Counted from the first letter of the stretch, positions 1 through 12,572 are shown. The stretch is DNA of 64,000 bases from Ancylostoma caninum (GCA_037903475.1 JBAJFG010000445.1:1488001-1552000); one strand, 5' to 3'. Translations and numbers: made by a program. The notes: a model not told the origin generated them from the letters alone.

Positions 1-123
1 AATGAGGAGTAATTCACTGAGACACGACCGCTCCGTTTCACCTCGTCATCTCCCCCCCCCCCCCTATTTTTTTTCCAACTGCGACCGCAGAAAAGATGAG
101 GTGTCGAACTGGGCAAGTTTTAC

Positions 124-3055
124 GAACTTTGGCTGCTTCTCAGCGATTTGAATTCTGTCGGCATCTGGATCATTGGCAATAATGAAGGTTGATCCATGGG
201 CATCTGCAGTTTTGAACGACAGCGTCAGCACCTAAAATCCCACTATACTAGATGTTGTATTGGTTCAAAACAGTTTGGAAAATCTTTGATCACCTTATGA
301 CCCTCTTCAGGATTGGGGAACGGAACAGTAGGGAATTCCGGATCTGGGTCTTGTTGTTCCTAAAGCGATAGATCTTCTTAGATCTTACTTAAGCCAGTAA
401 AAGCTGAAACCATGCCTTGACAGAGATGAAGTGATCCACAGGGAAGCCGAATTCCTTGATCATGCGCTTCGCGTAGAGGAAACCGACGCCATGGAACGCC
501 GAGTAGGTGATTTTGAGTGGGGTTTTCTCATTGATTGCCCTAGGTATGGTAAAGCACATCAAATTATCACTGAGAAACATGACGAATCTTTTCTGGATCA
601 GCTTCAATTCAGAAAAGAAACAAGACATGAGGATAACGAGCATCTTCACTCGAAGGCTTACCTGTGGAAGTTGAGACTTTGCCTTTCCAGCTCGAAATAG
701 GGGTCAATCGTAGTGTCAGCCGTATGCAGCAGCGGGTTGACCGCCAAAGTATCGACGTCCCAGTACTCCTCGCGCGGTTTCATCTCAGCTTCTCTTATTC
801 GCACGATTTCGTCATCGTGAGGTGTAATGATCTGGAAGAATGAAGAAATTAGAATACCGGTACTGGCTAATCAGTACTGTATTTTGGAAAAAGGATGCAG
901 TGAAGTGACTATATTGTGGTAATCTGATGTGTAACCAAAATGAGTGATAACTGGATGTTTTTTCTCTTTATTGTGATGTCTCAATCTCGAAACTAGCCCC
1001 GAACACATCAAAACCTCAGCCTTGAACTCATTTCAATGTCTGCCTTACCGACTAGTTGAACAGCCCTAGAAATTACTACTGTATGACAAACCTGGGCTCC
1101 ATTGCTCCAGTACGCCTTGTAGCCATTGTCCTCCTTTGGATTATGAGATGCGGTAATGATCAGGCCACCATCGCATTTCAGCTTTATCGTTGCCCATGAC
1201 TAAATTCATGAACAATATATGATTAGTAGGTATCACAGTTACATTTTTTTTCGAAATAACCATGCATGACTCGGCGAAAAGGGAGTAGGTGGGGGGCACC
1301 CTATAAAAAGGCTTCACCTCGTAAAACCAGGCCTAAGCCTAAGCCCAAGCTAATGCTAAGCTAAGCCTATTCCAATGCTTAAGCATGGGTTTAAGCCTAA
1401 GCCAAAGGCTTAGGCTTAGGCTTCAAAGGAGTTCCCCCCCCCCCCCTCAGCTCTATTTTCACCCCTGACTCCTCTCCAAATAACTATATCTAAGTGAAAT
1501 AGTAAGAACCACAAAAAAGTCAAGAATACTCCAGGAGGTGTAGAAAAAAGTGCAGTCATAGTGGCTTGTGCATCTTTCCGACTTTAGGACAATTCCGTAA
1601 ATCTTAACTGCGTCAGCGATGCGATGGGGTTTCTCCTTTAAAGGCAATTTGGTACGATGAAGCAGTATGCAATTTAGATTAGAATAGTTTTCGATTTTGA
1701 TGGGCTTTTTCGAATATGAAATTACACACATGTTAATGAAAGAACTAGGTTTTGTTGCATTGCTTGACATTATCTTGTGAATTCTGAAGAGTAACTTATA
1801 CTAGATGCGTTGCAGCGTTTGATGTGTGCGCATATGTATAGGGAATTTATACTAGCTGCGTGCGACAGTGGCGCGTCAGATGCACACATTCATTGCGAAG
1901 AATTTTCTTTGAAGACCGGCCAAGGTGACGTGCATATCCTCAATGGAAAGAACCTGCGGCCTCCGCTACGCCGTAAACGCGTGCGCAGGGGCTGCGACTG
2001 CAAAGCGACTGTGCTCTTCATCACATAGACGCACGCGCGTCAATCGCACGCATCCAGTATAAATTGCCTTTATCGCTTCCAGTATGAATTGCCTTTGAAG
2101 GAGAAACCCCATCGCATCGCTGACGCAGTTAAGATTTATGGAATTGCCCCAAAGTCGGAAAGATGCACAGGTCGCTATGATCGTATCCATCGCCACCATG
2201 GGATGTGCTTTGTGCTTTCAAGCCAGGCTATGTGACCATCAATATGCATCCTTTCCACTGTCGCCAACAATTCGCAGTTCGTTCGACTCGTTTTGAAAAG
2301 ATGCATTCTGGGCATACTCAAAGCATCTATTCAACCACGAATACCTGTTGTACATGAGCCCCGTATCAGACCTTAAGATTTGAAGGGAAAGTGCTCACCA
2401 CAACGGGAGTAGGACAGACAGCGCTGAAGAGATAGACCGGAATGCCATTGCGGACGAAGACGTTGGATGCGAGTTGCGCGAATCTGAAGAACCAACTCTG
2501 AGGTGAATAGTTGACAAAGTCTTCATCGAAACTGGTTATAGTACTGAAGGCGTCTTACAACGTACACAGCCCTCACCGTTTGCTGTTGTGTCTGCCATCA
2601 TAGCCAATCGCCACCCCACTTGGTTTCTTGGTCCCAATCTCGGCCAGGATATGTCTGGCAAATCCGTGCGTAATCTGGATGATCGTCAAGTCATTTAGAC
2701 GAGCGAATCCAGCATCCATGCGACAGCGAATACCTAAAAATTATCGAGTTTGATGGTTCATGAAGGCGTTGCATAGAATGGGCAGCATGCAACTCGGCAA
2801 AACCTTAAAATGGTATTCACCTGCTGTACCGAACAGGAGTCGACCATTCATACGCTTAGCAAGTTCACCGTAGTTCTTTTCCTCTGCGAGTTTAGCAATG
2901 TCTGCCCGAGTTTTCTCGTTCTGAAAAAGTCAGATTCCTTCAAAGATGATGGAGAACCACTGTCTCCGGAAAAGTAAGCAAACCTTGTCCCAGGCGAGCC
3001 AGTCCTTCACCTTCGCATTAAGCTTCTCTATATCTTCCGGCGATAGCTGGGTCAT
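124..3055 (-). CDS. Phosphoglucomutase-2 / phosphopentomutase, 5' part (nine exons)
   Basis: Enzyme of the alpha-D-phosphohexomutase family that interconverts hexose or pentose 1- and 5/6-phosphates in the cytosol. Exons, 5' to 3' on the minus strand: 3055-2984, 2920-2821, 2733-2577, 2483-2399, 1199-1092, 831-662, 539-416, 359-294, 231-124. Phase is consistent at all eight junctions and gives 330 residues. Start MTQLSPEDIEKL is followed by DWLAWDK, as in animal PGM2. Visible motifs are FGTAGIRCRM (about 52-61), the catalytic phosphoserine loop TASHNPKEDNGYK (Ser about 156), YSAFHGVG, DPDPEFPTV and the metal loop DPDADR (about 315). The C-terminal half, with the sugar and phosphate loops, lies beyond base 1. 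The intron after exon 7 starts with GC instead of GT. Intron 4 (1200-2398) holds telomere-like and MITE repeats. Similarity to animal PGM2 is clear; the choice between PGM and phosphopentomutase activity is inferred from the family. Confidence 0.95.
1330..1424. repeat. Degenerate interstitial telomeric repeat (TTAGGC/GCCTAA)
   Basis: GCCTAAGCCTAAGCC runs and their degenerate derivatives are followed by the reverse orientation GGCTTAGGCTTAGGCTTC, so the block is an inverted pair of telomere-like tracts. TTAGGC is the telomere unit of C. elegans, Ascaris and other nematodes. It sits in intron 4 of the PGM2 gene and is bounded by poly-C at 1433-1446. Confidence 0.75.
1553..2183. mobile_element. 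Composite foldback element with a MITE inside
   Basis: About 95 bases at 1553-1650 recur in reverse complement at 2087-2183 (shared core GATGCGATGGGGTTTCTCCT). A separate MITE (1842-2068) sits between the arms. The small open frames here are by-products of the repeat. It lies in PGM2 intron 4. Confidence 0.7.
1842..2068. mobile_element. MITE family A, copy 1
   Basis: Terminal inverted repeats read roughly AATTTATACTAGCTGCGTGCG at the left and the complementary GCACGCATCCAGTATAAATT at the right. The internal GAAGACCGGCCAA and AATGGAAAGAAC blocks are shared with copies at 4162, 35116 and 44542. No transposase is encoded. Confidence 0.75.
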
Positions 3056-3095
3056 TTTTGGGATCCGTAAGAGTAAGAAGAGATTGGAAGCTACT

Positions 3096-3097
3096 CT
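3096..3097 (-). promoter_or_regulatory. Possible (trans-)splice acceptor for the PGM2 mRNA
   Basis: On the minus strand an AATTATTCAG acceptor ends at 3096, leaving a 40-base leader before the PGM2 start codon at 3055. Nematode mRNAs often receive a spliced leader at such a site. Whether this one is trans-spliced is inference. Confidence 0.35.
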
Positions 3098-3271
3098 GAA
3101 TAATTCACGTTGGTGGCATCAGAACCACAGTACGAGAATGACATCGGCAAAGATTTCGATTGATGTTTAGAACAACAGCTATAAAAAGAAACACTAGGAT
3201 GTTTATTAGTTTATTTCTTCACTGCGCTCGAAGGCGTACCAATTTAAGATTGATGAACCAAATAACCAACA

Positions 3272-3475
3272 TTAGGCCTATCGCATACTACACAGCGACG
3301 CTGTCGCTGCGACCGTTCAGCACCAAGAGTTTTCGCACAACTGTTCCTCTAAAAGCACGCTATCCACGCAAGCTGTGTGATAAGATATGAGAAATTGTAA
3401 TGTTTTGTTCTGATCATTTCCATTCATTTTCTTCACAGCGCCGGTGTCGCCGTGGAGTATGCCACAGGCCTTAGC
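3272..3475. mobile_element. MITE family B, copy 1
   Basis: A ~200-base element with inverted ends: TAGGCC-TATCGCATACTACACAGCGACG on the left and the complement (GTGTCGCCGTGGAGTATGCC..GGCCTTA) on the right. A second copy lies 175 bases downstream. Confidence 0.75.
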
Positions 3476-3650
3476 ACCGGATGAAAAAAAAATAGTTGAA
3501 AGAAAAACAACAGATTAGAGGTGAAATGGGAAATAAGAGCACTATTAGTTCTCATGTGAAATTTCATGGAAGAGAGAATCAGGATCAAACAGCAATTAAT
3601 GGAACACAGGAGCTCCTGCAGTGGATAGAGATATCGCCAGAAATCGTCCC

Positions 3651-3852
3651 TAAGGCCCAAGGCATACTATACAGCGACGCTGTCGCTGCGACCGTTCACC
3701 ACCACACGTTTACTCACAGTGGCTCCTATGCCAGCACGGTATTCCATGCTAGCTGTGTGTGATAAGATTTGAGAACTTGTTACATTTTGTTCTCATCATT
3801 TCCATTCACTTTCTTCACCGCGACGGTGTCGCTGTGAAGTATGCCGTGGGCC
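3651..3852. mobile_element. MITE family B, copy 2
   Basis: Same ends and interior as the 3272 copy (ACAGCGACGCTGTCGCTGCG near the left end, CCGTGGGCCTAAG at the right). It abuts the family C element that starts at 3853. Confidence 0.75.
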
Positions 3853-4010
3853 TAAGCTGCATTTATAGTGCATCGGAGTCCGATCCGGTCCGATAAGAAA
3901 ATATACATATCTACATATCGATCCTCTTCGGTTAGATACGGATAAGGATCGATATGTATCTTTTCTTATCCGACCAGGTCGGACTCTGATGGACTATAAA
4001 TGTAGTTTAA
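3853..4010. mobile_element. MITE family C, copy 1 (palindromic)
   Basis: Almost the whole 158 bases fold back. The inverted ends contain CATTTATAGTGCATCGGAG and GGTCGGATAAGAAAAG. A second copy lies at 27958-28110. Confidence 0.8.
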
Positions 4011-4161
4011 GAATATCAAGAAGGACGGTGATAAGAGTGACTCGTGGAAAAGATGCGTATCGATTCCATCGCAGCGGTCACAGCGATCATATTGGGGCAT
4101 TCTAGGGTTTAACCAAAATGAACCGTGTTATGAAAGTGATAATGGTAATAAGGAATTGAGG

Positions 4162-4394
4162 ACAATTTACACTAGCTGCGTGCGTCAGTCGCGCATCAGT
4201 CGCACGCATCCATTTGCGGGGCATTTTTTTATGAAGACCGGCCAATGGACCGTGTACATCCTCATTGGAAAGAACGCGTGGCCGCCGAGAGGCAGTAAAC
4301 GCGTTCGTCTGAACTGCGGCTGCGATGCGACTGGGCTCTATTCTTCACCATATAGACGCACGCGCGTCAATCGTACGCATCCAGTATAAATTGC
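4162..4394. mobile_element. MITE family A, copy 2
   Basis: Ends are CAATTTACACTAGCTGCGTG and its near complement CGCATCCAGTATAAATTG. The interior shares TGAAGACCGGCCAATGG and TCATTGGAAAGAACG with the other copies. Confidence 0.75.
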
Positions 4395-7300
4395 CTTTAT
4401 AAGTTCCCGCTCCATTGTAATGATTGAACTTCATCAAAGCATAGAATATTCCTAGACTTCGCCAATTCAAAACGGATCAAAGTGAACAGCGATCACGGCA
4501 ATCAGAGGCGAAGTATGGGATACTCTTAGTTGCTTGTGTGAAATTCCAGCTTAGGTGAGTCCATATATTCACGCGTCCAGAGTACGCAACTAGTACAGAT
4601 TGCCCTAAACACATAGGTGACCTGTTGTGGCGACCGCAAAGTACACCCTGAGCATGCTCTAAATCGCCAACGCCAGCGATCATCACCACTACCAAAAGAT
4701 AGAGACTACCCTTCAGATTTTGCCAATGCAGTTTTTGCCAGTGATGAATTCATGCATGATTGTCGGTCGCCAAGTCACACCCGTTCACATTGCCTGCATT
4801 TACTTGCTTCACTTTGTCTCTCTAGTGGCAGTAACAAACAAAGACAGGCAAAGTGCGGATAACACAAGCAGATTCGAAGTGCAAACGACGAGATCCGTTA
4901 CGGAGACAGTCGGAGACAAGCAGTCGCTGAAATTAGTTGCTGCAAAACAACCGTTACGAATTGGGAAGTTAGTAAAACTAATTCACACTTTACTTTTCGC
5001 TATCAAATTCCATTGTGATAAGAAGCAGAACAAGTAAAGAAAGAAAACGACAGATGAAAACCAGATTCTCGTCTAATAACTGTCACTGTGACCCGACACG
5101 AAACAAAGCGTTTTTTTTACGTTGACCGATTACGGCACGTTTTACAGAAGTTTCTATAAAATCAGTGAAAAGAGTGAGAATCGGATCAGCTTTCTGAGTA
5201 AGATGGCAATCATTTCACAGCTAAAGATATGAGCTAGCTGCTGAGGGGGCTGACTAGGTCGTCACTGTTGTCACTGCTATACTTGACTCAGTATGCAAAC
5301 TCATGCAAATTGACCAATTTACTTTCGCATTTTTGTAAGTATTGTCTCAATTGCAAAAATATGATTTCTTTTTTTCCGCTATGTTCTTCCAGTAATCCAA
5401 ACATAATGCGATGAACCTGCAGGAACAGCACTCGATATAAATACGTATATGGCACCGCGCAATGAGATACTCCATAATGTAAAGCTCGAAGGATAGTAAA
5501 TGCTAACAAAAATTCTTCATAAGTACATTTCAAAGAAATAAAAATTTCCTTGAAATGCTCCAGATATCACCTAGTTCAAAGTCCATGAATGTGGCTGACA
5601 GTGGACGGTACTTGCGATCCCACCTAGCACTTCAAGTGCTCCGGATGCTCCCAGAACTGTTTTGACGCGCATGCTCCTTCCCAATTTCTCAAATTTTCAC
5701 AAGAAAAGAACATTCAGGAGCTGCTGATCGCAATGGAATGCTGATTCAGCGCGGAGTTGCCAAGAAACCCGTATTCAAGCGCCAAGAAGAAAAGACGAGG
5801 CTTCTGAATGTCCCCTCACTGCAGTGCACCTCTTCAGCTCTGCCCCTCATCATTTGCTTACTAGTAGGATAGAAGGTGCGCTCAATGTGTGACTAGCGAA
5901 GGAGTGGCTAGCACGAAAACTCCGTAGTCCTGTGTTGCCATTTCCCAAAAGCTCCCGAAAAAGTGGAGCTCAAAAACGGGTTTTCTAGCATCCCTGCACC
6001 AAATCACGTACACCACCGTGATGAGGAGATCCTGGAGAATCTACTCATATGAAAATCTCAAAAACGATTTTGAGTTGGGAGAGGGGGGTGTTTTTAAGGG
6101 CAGCACGTATGCAAATAATTGCGTGTGGGATTTTGTCACCTTGCGAAGTTTTGAGGAATGCCGTACTGCGGAAACACCCCTCGAAAATGGGAGGACACAA
6201 ACTTTCTCCATGAATTTCCTGTAAAATCGTGGAGGGGCGGATACCAAGTGCATGTGTCATAGGTATCAATAGTTGCTCTCCACAGAAAAAATAGGCCAGG
6301 AATGAATGTGCACAGATCAGACATGAGAACGGTTGCGTCATGAGAAGACTGAAGATTGATCTTATCGCTGCAGTATGCATCGAGGAAGAATGACTGATGG
6401 ACTTTTATAGAAAGTAATCTCCGCCACAGATATTTAGCCGGCAGCACAGACGAAAACAGACACCATAGAGCACTGAAGTAGAAGGCGAAGTGAACGACGC
6501 CCGAAAGAACGGCTCTGGCAAGCAAACAGCGGTCGGCACTACGCCAAAAAGTCAACAGATAATCGCCACCAAAGTTCAGCAATGAGGATTAGCCACCTTC
6601 GCACCAACAGAGCTACGTGAAGGTCACATCTTGCAAAAAAGAAAATGGGTCATATGACGGTGGAAGCGCAAACAATTTCTAATTCTTTGCGTGAATATTT
6701 AGTCGAGGAAAAAAGCGAGAAAAAAAATGAGGAAAACGCTTCCACGTGAGCAAGTTGACCATCAAACACGACAGTTTGTGAGAAATTGGAGAAGTTCGCC
6801 CGGAGCGACAAACACTCAGTACAGAAGAGGCAATGCGACGTCGTCATATTGAACAAATGAATCGTGCACGTCAACGGGTGCTGAATACATAGGCGCAAGC
6901 AAAGCGGCAGAACTCTCCACGTGGCAGCGGAGAAAAATCTCGAATTCCTGGTATTCCATTTCCGGTGTTTGGACACATCTTTTCAGGCTTTTTTGAATGT
7001 TTTTCTTCACAAGATGGAAAGTGCATTCCAATGAGCAGGCAGTATTACTGTAATTTCTGAGCATAGTGAGTCCAAACCACCGTCTCTAAACTCAAAATCG
7101 GCACTGATATGCGATAGACGTCTGGCAAACCCTGACCATCTATGTAGTTGGTTGTCTTCAATACAGTTACGTATATGCCAATCACACTTCATTTAAGCCC
7201 GGAAATCAGTATGTATGTACTGCCTGCTCACCGGACTAAAGTTTTCATTTTGTCTTTTCTCCATGATATTTTCCATGTGCTCCATGTGCCAAGTGAAGAC

Positions 7301-10300
7301 AAAATTTTCGAGAGAGCTTAAACTATAGTGTTGCGCAAAAGGTAAAGGAGGTGGAAATATGGAAATATGGCGCAAATGCATATTGCGAACCACCTCACAG
7401 TTCTAGTTAATAGTCTCCGTAATCATACCATTGGAGAATCCATTTCAGAAATGGAAAAGAAAAGAAAGAAAAGAGTATCCATCCGAATGCACTACTAAAA
7501 ACCAAAACATCTCGCAAGTACACATGAGAAACAGCACGTTCGGTAAAATCAAAGAAAAACGAGCCGGTTGGGGTACACAAAGATTTTTTTCGATTTTTTA
7601 TGAAGATACGTGGAGTGTAAAAAAAGATAGATCTATCTATCTACGCTTAACGCCAATAATCAAATATTTCCTCATCATACAACCGTGAAGACATTCGAAT
7701 GCGCCACAATATTTGAATTCAAGTTACAATTCGTACCAAACAATCTTGAGGATCAAGCACCATTTCAAGCCTAATGAAGTTATTTCTTCATAAGGAGAAT
7801 GAATCATATTTTTCGTTCGCGATTTGTGCCTTCACATGTACCACCCCCCCCCCTTCCTTTGGTCATATTCATCTTAAGATAAACCCCAAGTTTGCCAAAA
7901 ATCCTTATATACTTCTCGTAGCGTGAAAGTCGCTCCATGGGTTGTGCTCGCAAGAATTACAATAAGAGTATTGCATCGTTCACTCAGAAACTTCTAGAAG
8001 AATTTAACAATATGAGCGTGAAGTTGCTGCATGCAGTTGGGTATCCTTATGTACAGAGTGAGCACATCCTGACTATCTGGGACTTCTATGAGTTTCTGCA
8101 TCAACGGGAGCAAGAGAATCCTCGAATCGATGGTCAAAATCCCGTTATCCTTCGTTTGTAGAATGTTCAGATACACGAAACGTGAAATCTGCTTCATCTC
8201 CGTTCACCCCAAACAACTCGTCAGCTCATAAAGATAGGAATAAGGACACTTAAGTAGTAGAAAGGTCTCAGCGGAACTGAATCACAGCATAAATTTCTAA
8301 AGCAAGCAAAAAGAACTCTAAATTAGGAAAAACGTAAGAAAGTATCTCCAACAGCGACCACGCGGCAGTAGATCGAGGTCACTCCCATGTGCAATAAGAC
8401 AGAGATAAAGCAGTCAAGGTCAGCTAAAGAATCGTCACACAATCCGAGAGGATGTGCGTGGCATCATACCAGAACCTTTTTTATAACCCAGATACAAAAT
8501 CGGCATTAAATGCAAATCCAAACAATACTTTTTGGATGGAATTAAAACTAGTTTAGACCACCAGCAAAGTGCAGGGCTAAAAGCTGAAATCCTGTGCGGA
8601 ATTAACGTCAACCGAGGTCTAACTGAATGGAAGATGAAATTAAATGCCAGAGAGGAAATCTTTGAATCTATCGAGATTCCCCTTGACAATTGTTCGTGAT
8701 TTTGTTTGTATGTATGAAGTGGAAGCACCATACATATTTACTATGGAAAAGACAGCTACCTTTTGAGAGCTCAGAAAATAAGGATACTTGTCATTGAGGG
8801 AAGAGAGAGGGAAATGTGAGGTAGTCGCTAGCACTAAAACTATAGTTTCTCAATCTCATCAGTTGAAGTCTAAACAAAATTGACTCCAGAAAAGCTAAGG
8901 AACAAGCAAAGCAAAACAAGCCAGCTAAGAGAAGCCCCCGAAACTCAGCTGATTTTACATCGAACATCTCAAAAAATGTTCTCATGAACCTCTGCCTAAG
9001 AGGTGTTAGGAGGGCATAAAATCCACTTTGCAATTTCTCCCGAATTTGATTCATCACCTCAACAAAACTTGCATTTGAAGATGTACAAAGGTGGTGATTA
9101 CTAACACGACAAACATTTTCCGACGAAATGTTGTTTTTCCTTCTGTCAAACAGATGTGATGTGGAGAACAACTTTCAATTCTCCCCACAACTGCGTGCAA
9201 ACAATTTGAGTTCTCCCAGTGATCTTGAGGGGTAAATTCGGAGTCACATTGACAGAATGGATAACCTGATGCGAGATAATCAACAGTGTAGTCGAAATGA
9301 ACATTGTTTCACGACACTATTCGTCCAGTTCTGCCCCAAAAATCTCATAGGTCACGCCTAAACGGTTTGGCTACAGTGGTTATTGGATGCGCTAATTACG
9401 AAAATTATATGTTGCATAACTCAGCATTTGTAAAGTTACTATGGGTGTAGGCCAGAAATGATAAATCGCAGAATCTTTTGAAAACTTATACAGTGGGATA
9501 ATTTGAAATGCTGACCACGAGTATGAACATTAAATCGCAGCACACAGCCTATTGATTCAAAAAGTTGGTATTTTCCGCCGCTTTTCTACACTAGCCCTAG
9601 CTCTACCATCCCTGTACAAAAGTATCTAACGGTGGAAGATGAGAATGATCTTCGCGACCAGCGCATTATACAACCCTACAACCAAAGTATGAGTAAAATT
9701 CCTGATTTTATTTATTTATTTCTCCAGTGCACTCCAGCTGCACACAGGTTGAGGATAGAAAAATTAGAAACTGAGCAATTGCAGAATTATCTAAACCAAC
9801 AACAAATCGGATATTTAAGACCAAAAAGAAGCTTATGTCTTGAAAAAAAAGGAAGTCAGATATTTTTTTCACACCTTTGAGGTTTTTTTTGGTACAAAAC
9901 TAGCACCTAGCACCAACTATTTCCCCTTTTACAAGTCACACATCCAAATTTACTAGTCGAGCAAATCCTAGCAATAGGTAGGGAAACTTTGACAGTAGTT
10001 CTTTTTCTACTTTTGGACTTAAATACCATAAATGTTTTGATCACCCAGGTGGCGAGAAAATGGGCATAAATTGAATATGGCTATAATATGTGTTGGCGCA
10101 CATTAAAAGAATTGGGGGGAGGGGTAAGGATGTTTCTTATGCAAATGTAAGACGTGTAAGAGAACATAAGTGTAAGACAATAGAAGACAGGGTTAATGCT
10201 GGTTTCATCCAAATTTCGCACAAACGAGAGAAATTGTGCTCATGACAGCTGGGTGAAGCAATTTCTAAAACAACTAGCGATAGTGAATTCTACCCGTCAG

Positions 10301-10728
10301 AGTCTTGGTGGTAAACACTAGCCTTCTATTTTTACAATATGTGTACAACAGTGAAACCAAAGTATTAGAAAGCGAAAACAGAAAGCAAACAAAAAGATAA
10401 CGAAAACGTACCCCTTTATTGACAAGCTAACAAACGCCCCGTAGTAATGCAATAACAAGGATATCTGCACATGACTTCACATACCCCACATTGCAACAAT
10501 ACGCGATCAGCACAGCCATAAATCAATTGGTCACAACATTTTCAGAACAACATCCAGTGCAGTGATCAATATTTGAGTGGCGCCTCATGAAGTGGACTAA
10601 GAGCAATTTGTACTTGGTTCTGAGCACGGTCATCCATCAGATAGTACACGCAGGTTCAAAGAAATATAATGGTCAACGAAACGAACAGAAGGCGACAGAG
10701 GCGGTGCCAGTAGCGGGCATGCAATGAA

Positions 10729-12572
10729 ATGTTCGCCACGTTGCGTGGGAATCGAGCAAAAAGCGATTCTGACACTGACTCGGTGCGTCAAAGTCCACCT
10801 TCTAATTCAAGAACTAAGATGAACTATGGATCGGTAAGATCAGTAGAAGCACTGTGCCTGGGTATTGATCAGGGACTGAAAATAAAGAAAATACTAATGA
10901 CCAAATCCGGTTTGGAAATTTTACCGTACCATAATGTGAGGTTTTGAAGGCATTGAACTCAATATTATATAGTGAAAATTATTTAGTTCCAAACGGACAG
11001 ATGCATTTTTTTCCGCGAGCTAAAATGCAATCAAAAATGTGAAGATGAAAGTGCCCCCACCTGGTTAAAGTGACCTACTCTGGGTAAGCTGGCGTGTCGT
11101 CTACCAGCTCAGATATATCAAAGGGCTGACGTCATGGCATTCGCTGAATTTCTTCGTAGATTGGTGACGATTTTTTGGGCTCTATTTGCAGGTGCGAATC
11201 GCCTTTAACCGATCGAACATTCAGAACCCCTACTACAAATTGTAAGCCCACCTTTGCCCCAAAACCATTTGCAAACACCCTTTTTACTAGAAAATCGCGT
11301 CCATCAGTTTCACTTCATCATGGTATCGAAAAACAAGTTGTCGACAAGCTTTTATCTGGACAACTTGTCGACAAGCCTTTCTCTGGACAACTTGTCGACA
11401 AGGAAGGAAAAAAGCAAATTTCTTCAAGTGTGAGGGGAAATTTTCAGAAACCTATGAGGATAGACATGTGAACGGTGAAGAAAACTGCTAGATATTCAAC
11501 AAAATATAGTCCGTTTAAAAAACGGCGATAGTTGGCTGTTTGTGCCCATGATCTGCATTTCTCGCCTGCCTCTCCAAATAGGGCACTACTTCTTGCGTTC
11601 TCTCCCTCTCTATTATCTCCACAACCACATTCCCCGCTGAAACAGACTGTAGAATGCAAGCACTTCGAGAAGAGATGATATGTCACCGGTCTGCAACACG
11701 GATCGAGATTTCTCACAAGCACCATCGGAAGTGAACCAGACAGTAAGAACAAGTGGTAGTGATGTGGTTTCGCAGGAAAAAAATCATATCGGCTCTGACT
11801 TTTCGATGTTGCTCAGCTCTGACCTCGCTCAAAAGACGTCAGAGAGCTTTTTAGCAGGAAAAGCAGTTAGAAGGATGTTAGGAGACTTACTAACACGAAG
11901 TAGAAGTAAAAGCGGACGTGAAACCCTGGAAACTTGATGTTTCACTTAAAATATCATATGGAGCGTGATGAGGAATTCCCTGTACAGAAAATAATTCAGA
12001 ATTAAGAATTATGTAGAGAAGTCAGAACAGCAATAGGAGAAAGATGGACGCTTAGAAAATCCACTGATTACTAGTGATAGAAAGATGGGTTCGATTCATT
12101 CGAAAATTCGATCCACTCACCATTGAACTTACCGTGACCTACGACATGACCTACTACAAGCGAAATACGGCTCCTGCAAGGTTTAAGACGCATCATACTT
12201 AAGGAATCTCCACAGTGCAGTACAGGATATTAATCATCCTGGGGTGAAACAAGATTTTTGAAAGATAAAAGGAGAAAAAGAGACACGCCGCGCTCACTAT
12301 CGCAGCGAGAAACACAACAAATGTACGTTTTTACATTGGCGGGACGTGTTATCTCAATGGAATTCGTGGAAGTGTTGAACCGTGATGAAAGAGAGAGAGA
12401 AAAACCAGGAGCGAAGAACAAAATGAGTAATTGTGAATGGACAGCGCCGCAGCAGGAAGAAAAATATTCGAGTCGGGATGGAACGGTGTCGCTGGAGACA
12501 CGCCGGTCACATAAAACCTTCATTCAACAACAGCTCAACGAGCTTTACAACAAAATCCGTTCATCAAAATAA
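10729..12572 (+). CDS. Predicted four-exon gene, function unknown
   Basis: Tentative model: exons 10729-10833, 11160-11429, 11653-11742 and 12306-12572, all in phase 0, giving 243 residues. Donors TCG|GTAAGA, AGT|GTGAGG and ACA|GTAAGA are good. Acceptors are TTTCTTCGTAG, ACTGTAG and ACTATCGCAG, and the third exon's acceptor is weak. The protein looks polar and mostly disordered (start MFATLRGNRAKSDSDTDSVR). It has an in-frame 27-base duplication giving SGQLVDK twice, and a basic C-terminal helix-like end (FIQQQLNELYNKIRSSK). The stop is 125 bases from the SEH1 stop, tail-to-tail. A dispersed repeat (11495-11655) fills the second intron. I do not recognise the family. Evidence is splice phase and composition only. 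Confidence 0.4.
11333..11402 (+). repeat. 27-base in-frame tandem repeat
   Basis: Two full units of TCTGGACAACTTGTCGACAAG plus a flanking part-unit, each containing the palindrome CTTGTCGACAAG. The period is a multiple of three and the frame stays open through it, fitting an exon. Confidence 0.8.
11495..11655. repeat. Dispersed repeat, copy 1
   Basis: Shares TAGTCCGTTT(A/C)AAAAACG, ATCTGCATTTCT, CGCGTTCTCT-like and CCCCG(C)GAAAC blocks, in the same order, with 18788-18937. Confidence 0.6.

Larger units (their letters stand above)
3100..10728. other. Repeat-rich spacer between PGM2 and the next gene
   Basis: No gene could be supported here. It contains the MITE cluster at 3272-4394 and scattered open frames below about 130 codons without splice context. 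The frames at 7937-8161 (plus, 74 codons) and 8791-9171 (minus, 126 codons, one hydrophobic stretch) are the most protein-like, but neither is recognisable. Confidence 0.6.

Noticed and set aside
1810..2028. 72-codon frame resembling those at 4156 and 44564
   Set aside because: The similarity comes from the shared family A MITE. The frames are short, shift relative to each other and have no conserved start or stop.
7937..8161. 74-codon plus frame, protein-like
   Set aside because: Isolated, with no splice context or homology that I recognise.
8791..9171. 126-codon minus frame with a hydrophobic stretch
   Set aside because: No splice sites, partner exons or recognisable family; an open frame of this length is expected by chance somewhere in 64 kb.
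12085..12100. GGTTCGATTC, a possible tRNA B box
   Set aside because: There is no A box, anticodon arm or acceptor stem at the right distance.
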